From positions 29,535-93,534 of the forward strand of contig CAZYZX010000013.1 in the NCBI GenBank assembly GCA_964652025.1: a DNA stretch of 64,000 nt. The letters run 5' to 3'. Position 1 is the stretch's first letter; every line of letters starts with the position of its first letter. Source of the DNA: JAEXOD01 sp964652025 (GTDB taxonomy: Bacteria > Bacteroidota > Ignavibacteria > Ignavibacteriales > Melioribacteraceae). Below are positions 44,320-53,417 of the stretch, piece after piece. The notes under the pieces were generated by a model that searched no databases, was not told the DNA's origin, and worked only from the letters and a program-made list of their open reading frames with translations. The translations under genes were made by a program, and so were the position numbers.

Positions 44320-46413
44320 TTAGCGGATTATGGCAAATTTAGCTATATGCTTTTCGCCTGTTTTTTTATCGGTAACAACGGCTATGTAAATACCACTTAC
44401 TACAATCTGGTTAGAGGATGTTGTACAATACCAGAACTCGTCTCCGCTACCGTTTGTGTGCTCTATAGTTTTTATAAGTTCACCAAGCTCGGTATATATT
44501 TGTATTGTACACTCGCCTGGAATATTATAAAAAGCTATTTTATCAGCATCTGCTACACCAGGAAATCTTACACTGTTTTGTGCGTTAATATGATAAGGAT
44601 TTGGTACTATTCTTATCTCGCTTAATTTAGTACCTGCCATACGCTGTAAGTTAGCAGGGTCGTAGGTTTGTGTATAGTATCTACTGCTTCTTAACCTTCC
44701 TGCTGGGGTTCCTGCAACAGAGGTATTTATTGTTCTATAAGATACTATATAGTAATAGTAATTAAAACCTCTAATTAAATCCCTATCCTCGTAAGATCTT
44801 TCATCAGGTCCTGCAGTATAAACGCGGTAATAAGTACTATCTACGTTACCTAATGCTCGCCAAATTTCAAATCCTTCTGCTGGGTTAGGATCTGTTGGAT
44901 CTACATCCCAACTTAAAGTAATTCTATCTCCACCACTTTGAACGTTAAATAATTTTGGAGGACGTGGTGGCTGTGGCACCTTATCCCAACCTAACTGATA
45001 AGCTGCTATGATATTTCTAAATGACTTAAATAACGAGTCTTTCCCTTTTAAAACTTCTTTGTTTTTATCGTAAGCTGTTATTTTACCTTGCTTAAATAAT
45101 TTACCTATTCTTACCTGTTCGCTGTAGCTCATTCCTGCTGCAACTTCTGCAACAACTATTTTAATTGATTGACCTGGTCCTAAAGTATAAGGTCCGTATC
45201 CGGCACCAATAGAAAAACCACCCGAGTTACCTAAATTTGGGTCTGTCTTTTGGTTTGCATAATCACCCGATGGTTCTACAGTTTCGGCATGACGTTTTGC
45301 AGGGTGACCTTTTGTCATAAATGCATATTCTCGTGCCATTCTATCTTGGTTGTATGGACTAGCACCAGCTAAAAATAACAAGTCGTCACTGTTTTCGTAA
45401 AATGTTGTTGTTGGCTGGTTAAAATCATCCGTTTTATCTGTAGCTGATTTATCTGCATGTAATGTTAAATAACCGCAAAACTGTGTTGCACCTAATCTTC
45501 CAACAGTATCACCAGGGTCTAAATATCTTTTAGAGTTTGCATTAATTGCCCAAATTGGAGCACCTATATTATCATAACTAACTTCTTTTTCATTTGTATA
45601 ACCATGCCAAGAAAATTGTGCTCTAAATTGTTCATTTGGTGGATCTACATGAACACCATCTCCGCGAGAGTCTATCATGGTATTTTTACCCCAACCAGTA
45701 GAGTTACCAATAACATAACGCGATTGTTTATTTACTGCCATACGATGGCTAAAATAAATATTCACACCTTCTAATGTTTGATTAGGTAATTCTATTTCTG
45801 GGTCAGCATCTGTATTTCCCGTATTTTTAAATTCGTATTCTACTATTATATAATTATCGTTATATGGTTGGGAAAACTGCTTAATAGTTCTTGTCATTGT
45901 TATACCAAGTTGCGTATTAACAACATTACGCAATTCACGGTCAAAAACTAACGAGTTATCTATTTCATCTAATGTAACATCTTTTTGATATGTTAAATTT
46001 CCATCTACATAAACTTCACTTAAAGGAAATTTACCAACCATTTTAAATTCTTGTGGATAGAAAGCCCAAATAGCAGGGTTACGTGGCCCAGCAGTAACAA
46101 CCTTATAAGGATAAAAATCCCCTTTCTCATCTGTAAAGTTTTTTGCACCTATCCACATACCTCTTGCTGCTTGCATATCTTGATATGGATAAATAGAGGG
46201 CCAAGAAAAACCTTCTTGCTGGGTTTTAACAAAACCAGCTTCTTCTAATTCACTTCCAATTTCACTATACCAGTTATGCAATGCACCTGCGCTCATCCAT
46301 CTATTCTTAAACTGGGCATTATTGTTTACCTGTAAAGCTAATAGTAAAACTATTGTTAACGCTAATGCTGTTTTTATATTAATTAATTTCATAAATTTCA
46401 TTCTTAGCCTCAC
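44320..46413 (-). CDS. Secreted FN3-like protein with C-terminal sorting-like domain
   Basis: The 697-residue protein has a signal peptide in the first 30 residues (TALALTIVLLLALQVNNNA). ATGs at 46401 and 46392 are alternative starts. The body (about 40-470) is unassigned and rich in Trp, Tyr and Gly. An FN3-like domain follows (about 490-590: RITLSWDVDPTDPNPAEGFE). The end has a FlgD/sorting-like fold with IRIVPNPYHINAQNS and GELIKTIEHTNGSGDEFWY, and the final GIYIAVVTDKKTGEKHIAKF. Its start lies one base after the TonB receptor stop, so the two are coupled. Function is unknown. Confidence 0.75.
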   Translation of the reverse strand: MRLRMKFMKLINIKTALALTIVLLLALQVNNNAQFKNRWMSAGALHNWYSEIGSELEEAGFVKTQQEGFSWPSIYPYQDMQAARGMWIGAKNFTDEKGDFYPYKVVTAGPRNPAIWAFYPQEFKMVGKFPLSEVYVDGNLTYQKDVTLDEIDNSLVFDRELRNVVNTQLGITMTRTIKQFSQPYNDNYIIVEYEFKNTGNTDADPEIELPNQTLEGVNIYFSHRMAVNKQSRYVIGNSTGWGKNTMIDSRGDGVHVDPPNEQFRAQFSWHGYTNEKEVSYDNIGAPIWAINANSKRYLDPGDTVGRLGATQFCGYLTLHADKSATDKTDDFNQPTTTFYENSDDLLFLAGASPYNQDRMAREYAFMTKGHPAKRHAETVEPSGDYANQKTDPNLGNSGGFSIGAGYGPYTLGPGQSIKIVVAEVAAGMSYSEQVRIGKLFKQGKITAYDKNKEVLKGKDSLFKSFRNIIAAYQLGWDKVPQPPRPPKLFNVQSGGDRITLSWDVDPTDPNPAEGFEIWRALGNVDSTYYRVYTAGPDERSYEDRDLIRGFNYYYYIVSYRTINTSVAGTPAGRLRSSRYYTQTYDPANLQRMAGTKLSEIRIVPNPYHINAQNSVRFPGVADADKIAFYNIPGECTIQIYTELGELIKTIEHTNGSGDEFWYCTTSSNQIVVSGIYIAVVTDKKTGEKHIAKFAIIR

Positions 46414-46414
46414 T

Positions 46415-49400
46415 CTAATTAAAATCTACTGTAAGTCTTAAACCCCAATAAATATTTCTTGGGTTTAAGAATGTTAAATAACTTAAGTTTGGCATATCAA
46501 TATACGATTTATTTTTACGCCATTCGTCCTTTTGTGCTTCACTTGCATTATCATCCCAAGGGATGTAAGGACCTTTACGATAATCACCCGGTTGGTCATC
46601 ACCAGGAATATTACCATAATTAAACTTACCAGCAATATTATCCGGTAAATGTAATGATTTCATATATGCGTCAAAATCTTTTGCATCAGCAAATCCTGCT
46701 CTGTAATCCATGTATTTATGGTTAAATACGTTTGTCATATCCATAAATAATTCTACGCTTAATCCTTTAAATCGGAATGCTTTAGATAAACGCATATCTA
46801 CATTGTAATAATCTTTCCATTGTATGTTGTTTTCGTAACCAGGCATTGTTCCACCAGGTCCTGTCCAAGAGAAATATGTTCCCGCTTTCCATGAAATTAC
46901 AAAATTTAATCTCCAATCTTCTAATAATTTAACACCAAATACCTCTGGTCCAAAATCTGCAGGCGTAAAGAAATCTATATTTGCTCTTGCATAAGGACGT
47001 GGAGTAGGTTTGGTTTGCTTAAAGTTAGATGTTGTTCTTTCTATTTCTCTTTGTGTTGTTGGGTTTTCGTTATAGCTTGGTAAGCCAAAGTTTCCACCTG
47101 TTACTACTTCGTAAGTGTAGTTTATAAATCCTTGTACCCATAAGCCACGATTTTTAGTTGCAGTTATTTCAAAACCGCGTATATCTTGATAATTATATGG
47201 CTTTGGTATAGAGTAACTTACAGAGTTATCTCTACTTGTATAAGTTACTAACCTTGTTTGGTCAGAAACGTCTTTGTAATAACCTGCTATACGCAATAAA
47301 AATTGGTCAAATAAGTTTTGTTCATAACCCAATTCGTATGCTACTGTTTTTGGTAATGGATTATTTGGGTCTGCTATTCTTACAATAGAATTATTTACTT
47401 GACTTCTTCTTAATAAGTATAAATCCTCTGGTGCGGGCATGCTTCTAAAATGACCGTAGTTAAAATATAATTTGCTATCTACAGTAATTGGGAATGCAAT
47501 ACCAATACGAGGACTTAGATTTATAATTTTTTCTGTGCTTTCTTTTCTTAATAAAGTATCTATACCCTTAGATAACGCACCCGATAGAGCACGGTTATAT
47601 GGGTCGAATACATACCACTCGCCACCTGCGTGAGAGTAATCTAAACGCAAACCGATGTTTGCTATCATTCCTTCAAACTCTAACTTATCTTGTATGTATA
47701 ATGCACCTCTAACTGGGAAAGTATGCCATTTAGATTGTGTATTATTAGAAGGAAGTGATGGCTCTACTAATGCATAATTTACGTTATTATCTGTGTAAAC
47801 AAACTCTAAACCAGCTTTAATATTGTTATATTTATCTAATTGGCTTACTAAATCAAATCTTGCAGAGTATGTTGTAACTTTACTAGAATCTCGACTGTTA
47901 CTAAAACCTAACCCCATATTCATAGATGAACCGATACCAGCGCTTGTTCCACTATAAACACCAAATGGCGCTTCATCTACACGCATATTTGCAAATTGGT
48001 AAATTTTTGAAGTATCGCGTTTTCTACCAGGGTTTGTATCGTATTTAGAACCAACTTCGTTTAAGTTTATTTCGTAATATGTGGTTGGGGTTAAAACGTG
48101 AGTAAACTTAATACCAAATGCATGCCTATCTATTTGGCTTGGTCCCCAATAATCTGTTGCAAACACTCTGCTATCCAAATAACTTGCGCCACTTCTTATA
48201 TCCATTTCACTTGCTATACCACTAGGAGAGCGGAATAAACCCGGTCCACCACTTCGGCTGCTGTTTGTACCTTTTTGGTAACCTGTTAATCCTTCTACAC
48301 TTAATTTCATTCCCGGTTGTATATCGCTTGTAAGTTTTAACTGTACCGTTCTATCTTCATAAGAATCTCTTGAAAGAGGTATTAAGTACATCTCTTTTGT
48401 TCCTCTAAAAGATGCAGCAAATCTTAAATCTCCTAAGTAACTGCTTATTACAGGAACTGGTCCGCTAAAACTCATGTCAAAGTCATAATCTGGTTTTGTT
48501 ATATCAACTTCTCTTCTATGTTGAAATAAAAATAATCTTTGTGCAGCTTCTGGGGTCAAATCATTATTAGGATTATTATCGCTTAATAATTCCTGTGAAA
48601 CTTTATTCCACCCTCTAAACTCTTGGTATTGTGCTTGAGTGTAAGCATCCCAATTTCCATTCTTAGTACCTGTCCAACAAACAGCATCATCTAAGTAAGG
48701 TCTAATCCAATAAGAATCGAACGAGTTTGGAGAATCCCCAAAATGCTTTTGTCCGGGTGCACTATATCTACCTAAAAAGGTAAAGCTATATTTGCTTTTA
48801 TCCCCTTCTTTAGTAACAACGTTAACCAAACCAGCGCGTATGTTACCAAACTCTGCATTAAAACCACCTGTTTGAACCTGAATTTCTTGAATAGATGTAA
48901 AGCTAATAGCAGTAAAAGGGGTATTATCGCGTTCATCTTTTAAGTTAATACCGTTAACCATAAAAGATGTTTGGTCTGCACTACTTCCACGAACTGTTAA
49001 GCCTTGAATACCTGCTTGTAAACCAATAACACTTGCAGCGCTAACTACCGGCATGTTTTGGATTTCTTTAATATCCAAACTTACTCGGCTAGATGATACG
49101 TCTTTTTGTACTATTGGTTTTGTTGCAACAACTACCACTTCCCCTGTTTGAAACGACGTGTCTTGCATATCAATATCAATAGTAGTTGTTTGATCGATAA
49201 TTATACGCACATCTTTTATTATTACTGTAGAGTAACCAATAAAAGATGCTTTTAAAGTATAAGTACCGGGTGGAATATTTAGAATTACAAAATAGCCGTC
49301 AGAATTTGTTGCGGCTCCTATAGATGTTCCTTCTAACATAACGTTAACACCGGCAAGCGGTTCACCTGTTGTTGCATCTTTTACAACTCCAGTTAATTTA

Positions 49401-49474
49401 CCCGTGGTGCCCGCCATTAGATTTAACGTAAATAGAAGTATTGTTAGTACGTTAAGGAGTAAAAATTTCCTCAT
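46415..49474 (-). CDS. TonB-dependent receptor with carboxypeptidase-regulatory-like domain
   Basis: The 1019-residue protein has a signal peptide (to about residue 21), a CarboxypepD_reg-like domain (24-105: GKLTGVVKDATTGEPLAGVN, AATNSDGYFVILNIPPGTYT), a plug (about 118-225: VQKDVSSSRVSLDIKEIQNM, GLTVRGSSADQTSFMVNGI, GGFNAEFGNIRAGLVNVVTK) and a large barrel ending YWGLRLTVDFN. It is of the SusC/CirA-like type but no SusD gene is present. First gene of a five-gene operon with PorV-like and propeller proteins. The substrate is unknown. Confidence 0.9.
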   Translation of the reverse strand: MRKFLLLNVLTILLFTLNLMAGTTGKLTGVVKDATTGEPLAGVNVMLEGTSIGAATNSDGYFVILNIPPGTYTLKASFIGYSTVIIKDVRIIIDQTTTIDIDMQDTSFQTGEVVVVATKPIVQKDVSSSRVSLDIKEIQNMPVVSAASVIGLQAGIQGLTVRGSSADQTSFMVNGINLKDERDNTPFTAISFTSIQEIQVQTGGFNAEFGNIRAGLVNVVTKEGDKSKYSFTFLGRYSAPGQKHFGDSPNSFDSYWIRPYLDDAVCWTGTKNGNWDAYTQAQYQEFRGWNKVSQELLSDNNPNNDLTPEAAQRLFLFQHRREVDITKPDYDFDMSFSGPVPVISSYLGDLRFAASFRGTKEMYLIPLSRDSYEDRTVQLKLTSDIQPGMKLSVEGLTGYQKGTNSSRSGGPGLFRSPSGIASEMDIRSGASYLDSRVFATDYWGPSQIDRHAFGIKFTHVLTPTTYYEINLNEVGSKYDTNPGRKRDTSKIYQFANMRVDEAPFGVYSGTSAGIGSSMNMGLGFSNSRDSSKVTTYSARFDLVSQLDKYNNIKAGLEFVYTDNNVNYALVEPSLPSNNTQSKWHTFPVRGALYIQDKLEFEGMIANIGLRLDYSHAGGEWYVFDPYNRALSGALSKGIDTLLRKESTEKIINLSPRIGIAFPITVDSKLYFNYGHFRSMPAPEDLYLLRRSQVNNSIVRIADPNNPLPKTVAYELGYEQNLFDQFLLRIAGYYKDVSDQTRLVTYTSRDNSVSYSIPKPYNYQDIRGFEITATKNRGLWVQGFINYTYEVVTGGNFGLPSYNENPTTQREIERTTSNFKQTKPTPRPYARANIDFFTPADFGPEVFGVKLLEDWRLNFVISWKAGTYFSWTGPGGTMPGYENNIQWKDYYNVDMRLSKAFRFKGLSVELFMDMTNVFNHKYMDYRAGFADAKDFDAYMKSLHLPDNIAGKFNYGNIPGDDQPGDYRKGPYIPWDDNASEAQKDEWRKNKSYIDMPNLSYLTFLNPRNIYWGLRLTVDFN

Positions 49475-49560
49475 ATACTGTTTCTCCCTTAGATTTGTTG
49501 TCTTCGTGTCGTTACATTATCATTTATATCATTAAAAGATATTTTTAACCTAAATACTAA

Positions 49561-49588
49561 ATTATAGCAAAAAAAAATTATAAGCAAA
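49561..49588 (-). promoter_or_regulatory. Possible promoter of the TonB/PorV operon
   Basis: On the minus strand TTTGCT (49588-49583), 16 bp, TATAAT (49566-49561) lies 87 bp upstream of the receptor ATG. The 255-bp interval 49475-49729 holds nothing else I can name. AT-rich context makes a chance match possible. Confidence 0.35.
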
Positions 49589-49729
49589 CTTTTTATATTT
49601 TTTTATTCATTTTTTTAAAAATTTTTAGGAATTATTTTAATAATAAATTAACTAACTTTAATTAATTTAGTTATATATTTTTATTTAATTTTTTATACAA
49701 TATTTTTTTTGCGTTTATATACAATATTT

Positions 49730-51589
49730 TTAATATTTATGCGGAAAGCTTACTTTAAATACAGATCCTTCGCCTTTTTTACTTGTTACTGTTATTGTTG
49801 CATTATTTAATTCACAATACCTTTTGGCAACTGCTAATCCTAATCCGTTCCCTTCAAATTTGCGGCTATATCCTTGTTCTTCTTGACTAAATGGTGTAAA
49901 TAAGTTTTTCATATATTCTTCAGAAATTCCTATACCCGTATCTCTTACTTCAAATATAATATTTTGTTTTTCATCTTTATATACTACTACTTCAACTCCT
50001 CCTTTTTCTGTAAATTTTATTGCATTTTCTGTTAATATAGAGATAATTTGATGAATACTATACTCGTCACCATATAATTTATTATCAGAAAGTCTGTTTT
50101 GTATAATAAATTGTAAATTCTTTTTATTTGCATCGTTTATATTTTCGTTGTAAATAATATCTAAAACACGCTTTTTAACATCAAAAACTTGTGGAATTGG
50201 TTTAAAAGAACCTGTTTGTAGTTCACTCATATTTAACAACAAATCTATGGTTCTAATTATTCTTTTACCGCTAATTTCCATCATTTCAAATATCACACTA
50301 AAATCATTATCAATTTTATCTTCTATTTCCATTTTAAGCAAACTTGAAAAACTTAGAATTGTATTTATTGGTGTTCTAATTTCGTGAGACATTTGAGCTA
50401 AAAATTCCGATTTTAGTTTATCGGCTTTTATAGCTTCTTCTTTTGCCTTAATCAACTCTTTTTCAAACTCTTTCTTTTCGGTGGTATCTTCTATAATGCC
50501 AACAAAACCTATAATTTTTTCATCGTCATTGGTTATAGGTGCTACAGCTACATTACTCCAATAGTGCTCTCCAGTCTTCTTTTTATTATATATTTCTTTA
50601 GTCCAAATTTCACCCGTCTTTAATTTCAACCACTCATCTTTTAGTTCTGGGTTTTCTTGAACAAGAACAGGTGTTTTACCTATAATATCTTCCTCGGTAT
50701 AATTAGTTATTTGGGTAAATCTTTTATTAATAAACTGTACTTTACCAAACTCGTTTGCTATAATTATACCCGCTGGGCTTTGCTCTACTGCTTTAAATAA
50801 CTTGCGTAAATTATTTTTTTGCAATTCTATTTCTGTAATGTCTCTACCTATTCCAAATATTCCAGATACTTCTTTGTTTGTATCGTATAACGGAGATTTT
50901 ATAATATTTAGTATTTTAGTTTTATCTTTTACTAAAACCTCTACTAATATATTTACTGTTTCACCACGTAAAACCTTATTATCTGTTTCCTCAGATTGGT
51001 AATTATCTACATTTAAGGTTAAGCTATTATCTGTTTCACCTATAACTTCTTCTAACTCTAAATTATATAAATCTAAAAAAGCTTTATTAACCGTTACATA
51101 TTCTTTATCCCTATTTTTAACAAAAATTATATCTATAGCATTGTTAAAAATTTTGGTTAGCATTTCTTCGTTTTTATTGAGTTCACTTTTTATTCTTTTA
51201 TTAGTTTCAATAAGTTCAAATTCTCTTAGCACTCTATTAAGAACATTACTCATGTTTAATAATATCTCGGGTGTTTTCACTATATAATCCATTGCACCTA
51301 GTTTCATTGCCTCTACTGCATATTTTTCATTCCCAAATCCAGTCATAATAATTACTGGTATATTTTTTACTTCTTTAGACATTTTTAGTAATTCAACTCC
51401 ATCACCATCCGGAAGCCGCCAGTCTGATAAAATAATATCTGGATTAAGTTGAGCTAAATGATTTTTAGCCTCACTTATGGTGCTTACATGAATAATTTCA
51501 AAATTTTGCTCAGATTTTTCTAAACCGCGTTTAATTAACTCTACATGTGATTCATCATCTTCAACAAGTAAAAGAATTTTAGCATCCAT
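49730..51589 (-). CDS. Receiver-PAS-PAS-histidine kinase
   Basis: The 619-residue protein has an N-terminal receiver (1-125) with acidic DD at 11-12, phospho-acceptor Asp56 in DIILSDWRLP and Lys105. PAS1 (about 140-255) and PAS2 (262-372: SPAGIIIANEFGKVQFINKR) follow. HisKA has His402 in AQMSHEIRTPINT, and HATPase has NAIKFTE, RDTGIGIS and GNGLGLAVAKRY. There are no membrane segments. It is the last of three signalling genes in a row. The order suggests a phosphorelay from the PAS-kinase through the single-domain regulator to this receiver. Confidence 0.92.
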   Translation of the reverse strand: MDAKILLLVEDDESHVELIKRGLEKSEQNFEIIHVSTISEAKNHLAQLNPDIILSDWRLPDGDGVELLKMSKEVKNIPVIIMTGFGNEKYAVEAMKLGAMDYIVKTPEILLNMSNVLNRVLREFELIETNKRIKSELNKNEEMLTKIFNNAIDIIFVKNRDKEYVTVNKAFLDLYNLELEEVIGETDNSLTLNVDNYQSEETDNKVLRGETVNILVEVLVKDKTKILNIIKSPLYDTNKEVSGIFGIGRDITEIELQKNNLRKLFKAVEQSPAGIIIANEFGKVQFINKRFTQITNYTEEDIIGKTPVLVQENPELKDEWLKLKTGEIWTKEIYNKKKTGEHYWSNVAVAPITNDDEKIIGFVGIIEDTTEKKEFEKELIKAKEEAIKADKLKSEFLAQMSHEIRTPINTILSFSSLLKMEIEDKIDNDFSVIFEMMEISGKRIIRTIDLLLNMSELQTGSFKPIPQVFDVKKRVLDIIYNENINDANKKNLQFIIQNRLSDNKLYGDEYSIHQIISILTENAIKFTEKGGVEVVVYKDEKQNIIFEVRDTGIGISEEYMKNLFTPFSQEEQGYSRKFEGNGLGLAVAKRYCELNNATITVTSKKGEGSVFKVSFPHKY

Positions 51590-51602
51590 AAAGTATTATT
51601 TT

Positions 51603-52043
51603 TTATTCAACAAAAGGATTAACATTCCAACCCAACCAATAAAAGCCCAGGGTTTTCATCATATTAGTAAATTTATAAAAATCAAGTGGTTTAACTAAAT
51701 AACTATTTGCAAAATTAGAGTAAGCTGTTATTAAATCTTTTTCTGCTTGCGAAGAAGTTAAAACAACAACAGGAATATTTTTTAGTTTATCATTTGTTTT
51801 AATCCTCTTTAAAATTTCTAAACCATCAACCTTAGGTAATCTTAAATCTAATAATATTAGATTTGGATAATTTTTCTTATCTTTCATTTCTTCACTATTA
51901 AACAAATAGTTTTCTGCTTCTGCTCCATCTTTAAGATGTATTAATTTGTTTGCAACCACATTTTCTTCAAAACTTCTTTTAACAAGTTCTGCGTGGTCCT
52001 CGTTATCTTCTATTAATAAAATTGTTATATATTCCCCTTTCAT
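51603..52043 (-). CDS. Single-domain response regulator (Rcp1-like)
   Basis: The 146-residue protein is one receiver domain: ILLIEDNEDHAELVKRSFEE, phospho-acceptor Asp66 in NLILLDLRLPKVDGLEIL, VVVLTSSQAEKDLI and Lys in SYLVKPLDF, ending in an extra helix. It resembles Rcp1, the partner of phytochrome-type kinases, and lies directly downstream of a kinase with phytochrome-like core. No output domain exists, so it passes phosphate or acts by binding. It begins about 22 bp after the kinase stop. Confidence 0.93.
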   Translation of the reverse strand: MKGEYITILLIEDNEDHAELVKRSFEENVVANKLIHLKDGAEAENYLFNSEEMKDKKNYPNLILLDLRLPKVDGLEILKRIKTNDKLKNIPVVVLTSSQAEKDLITAYSNFANSYLVKPLDFYKFTNMMKTLGFYWLGWNVNPFVE

Positions 52044-52065
52044 TTCATGCCTTTTGATTATTTAA

Positions 52066-53336
52066 TTAATTATCTATTATTGGTAAGGTAAAATTAAAAG
52101 TAGTGCCATAACCAAGCCCTTTGCTTTCTGCCCAAATTTTACCACCATGTAGCTCTANNNNNNNNNNNNNNNNNNNNNNNNNNNNNNNNNNNNNNNNNNN
52201 NNNNNNNNNNNNNNNNNNNNNNNNNNNNNNNNNNNNNNNNNNNNNNNNNNNNNNNNNGTGCCATAACCAAGCCCTTTGCTTTCTGCCCAAATTTTACCAC
52301 CATGTAGCTCTATAATTCGTTTCACTATTGCTAAACCTATACCTGTTCCTTCTGTCTTAGGATTTAATTTATCAAAAAGTCCAAATATTTTAGTTAAATA
52401 ATTTTCTTCTATACCAATACCATTATCTTTAACATAACAATAGGAATTATAATCATTTTTATGGCATCCAATTTCTATAATTATTTCTTCATTATCCTTT
52501 TTAAACTTTATTGCATTTTCAATAAGATTTTGAAAAACTTCTCTAATTCTAATTTTATCTGCAAAAACAATTGGCATATTTTCACAAATTATTATTTTAG
52601 CATTTTGATTGTTAACGGCAGTGTTTAGCAATTCTACTGCTTCTTTAGCTACTTCTGTTAAAGAAAACTTAGAAGGAGGATTAATAATTCTGCCAATTCT
52701 GCTTAGTTCTAACAAATCTTCTAATAACCCTTGCATTTTATCTGCAGCATTATTAATTCTTGTTAAATCTCCTTGCACTCTATCGTAACGTTGGCTTTCT
52801 AAATCGCTTTGTATCATTCCCAAAAAACCTTTAATGGTAATTAATGGGCTTTTTAAATCGTGAGATACTGTATATGCAAACCGCTCTAACTCTGCATTTT
52901 TTGTCTCAAGTTCAGTTATTTGTTTTTTTATAATATTTTCTTTTTGCCTTTCTTCAGTAATATCTAAAAATACTGTAGCAAAATAATTTTTTTTGTGAGA
53001 AAATGCAGAGATTGAATAATATCTATCTAATGCTGGAGCATAGTTTTCAAACTTATATGGTTTGCCTGTTGCGGCTACTTCTGCATAAATATCTAAAAAT
53101 GGTGGGGGATTAACTCCATAAATTTTGCTTGCTAATTGACCTCTTACTTTATTAATATCTAAACCAGTATGTGTAGAAAAAGCTTTATTTATATCAAGCA
53201 AAACGTAATCTATTGCTTTGCCTTCGTTATCATATACCATTTTATGTAAGGCAAAACCCTCTTGCATATTATCAAATATTATGTCAAACTCTATCTTTTC
53301 ACTGTTATAACTATTATCTTCTATAGAATTTAACAC
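52066..53336 (-). CDS. PAS histidine kinase (phytochrome-type core), interrupted by an assembly gap
   Basis: One kinase gene, split in the given sequence by 100 Ns. Upstream of the gap: a PAS domain (about 20-125: FDNMQEGFALHKMVYDNEGK), HisKA with His159 in YTVSHDLKSPLITIKG, and HATPase with NAIKFKK, DNGIGIEENY and GTGIGLAIVKRIIELHGG. Downstream of the gap the sequence repeats ELHGGKIWAESKGLGYG and ends TTFNFTLPIIDN. Joining the two through the 55-bp overlap gives a 371-residue protein with a normal end. The frames of the two pieces differ only because the gap length is arbitrary. It is followed closely by an Rcp1-like regulator. Confidence 0.88.
52103..52312. other. Scaffold gap (100 N) flanked by identical 55-bp contig ends
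   Basis: Bases 52158-52257 are N. The 55 bp before (52103-52157) and after (52258-52312) the gap are identical, as expected when two contigs whose ends overlap were scaffolded without merging. The real distance is therefore probably zero and nothing is missing. Confidence 0.95.
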
Positions 53337-53417
53337 TACTTCCCCCTAAATTTTTTTTATTCGCTATAATAATAGCATTACAATTTAATTATAAAAATTT
53401 CTTTAGTCAAATTAAAT

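Noticed and set aside
52066..52315. Separate short frames running through the N stretch
   Set aside because: They are produced by the gap and its duplicated flanks. The true gene is the single kinase described at 52066-53336.
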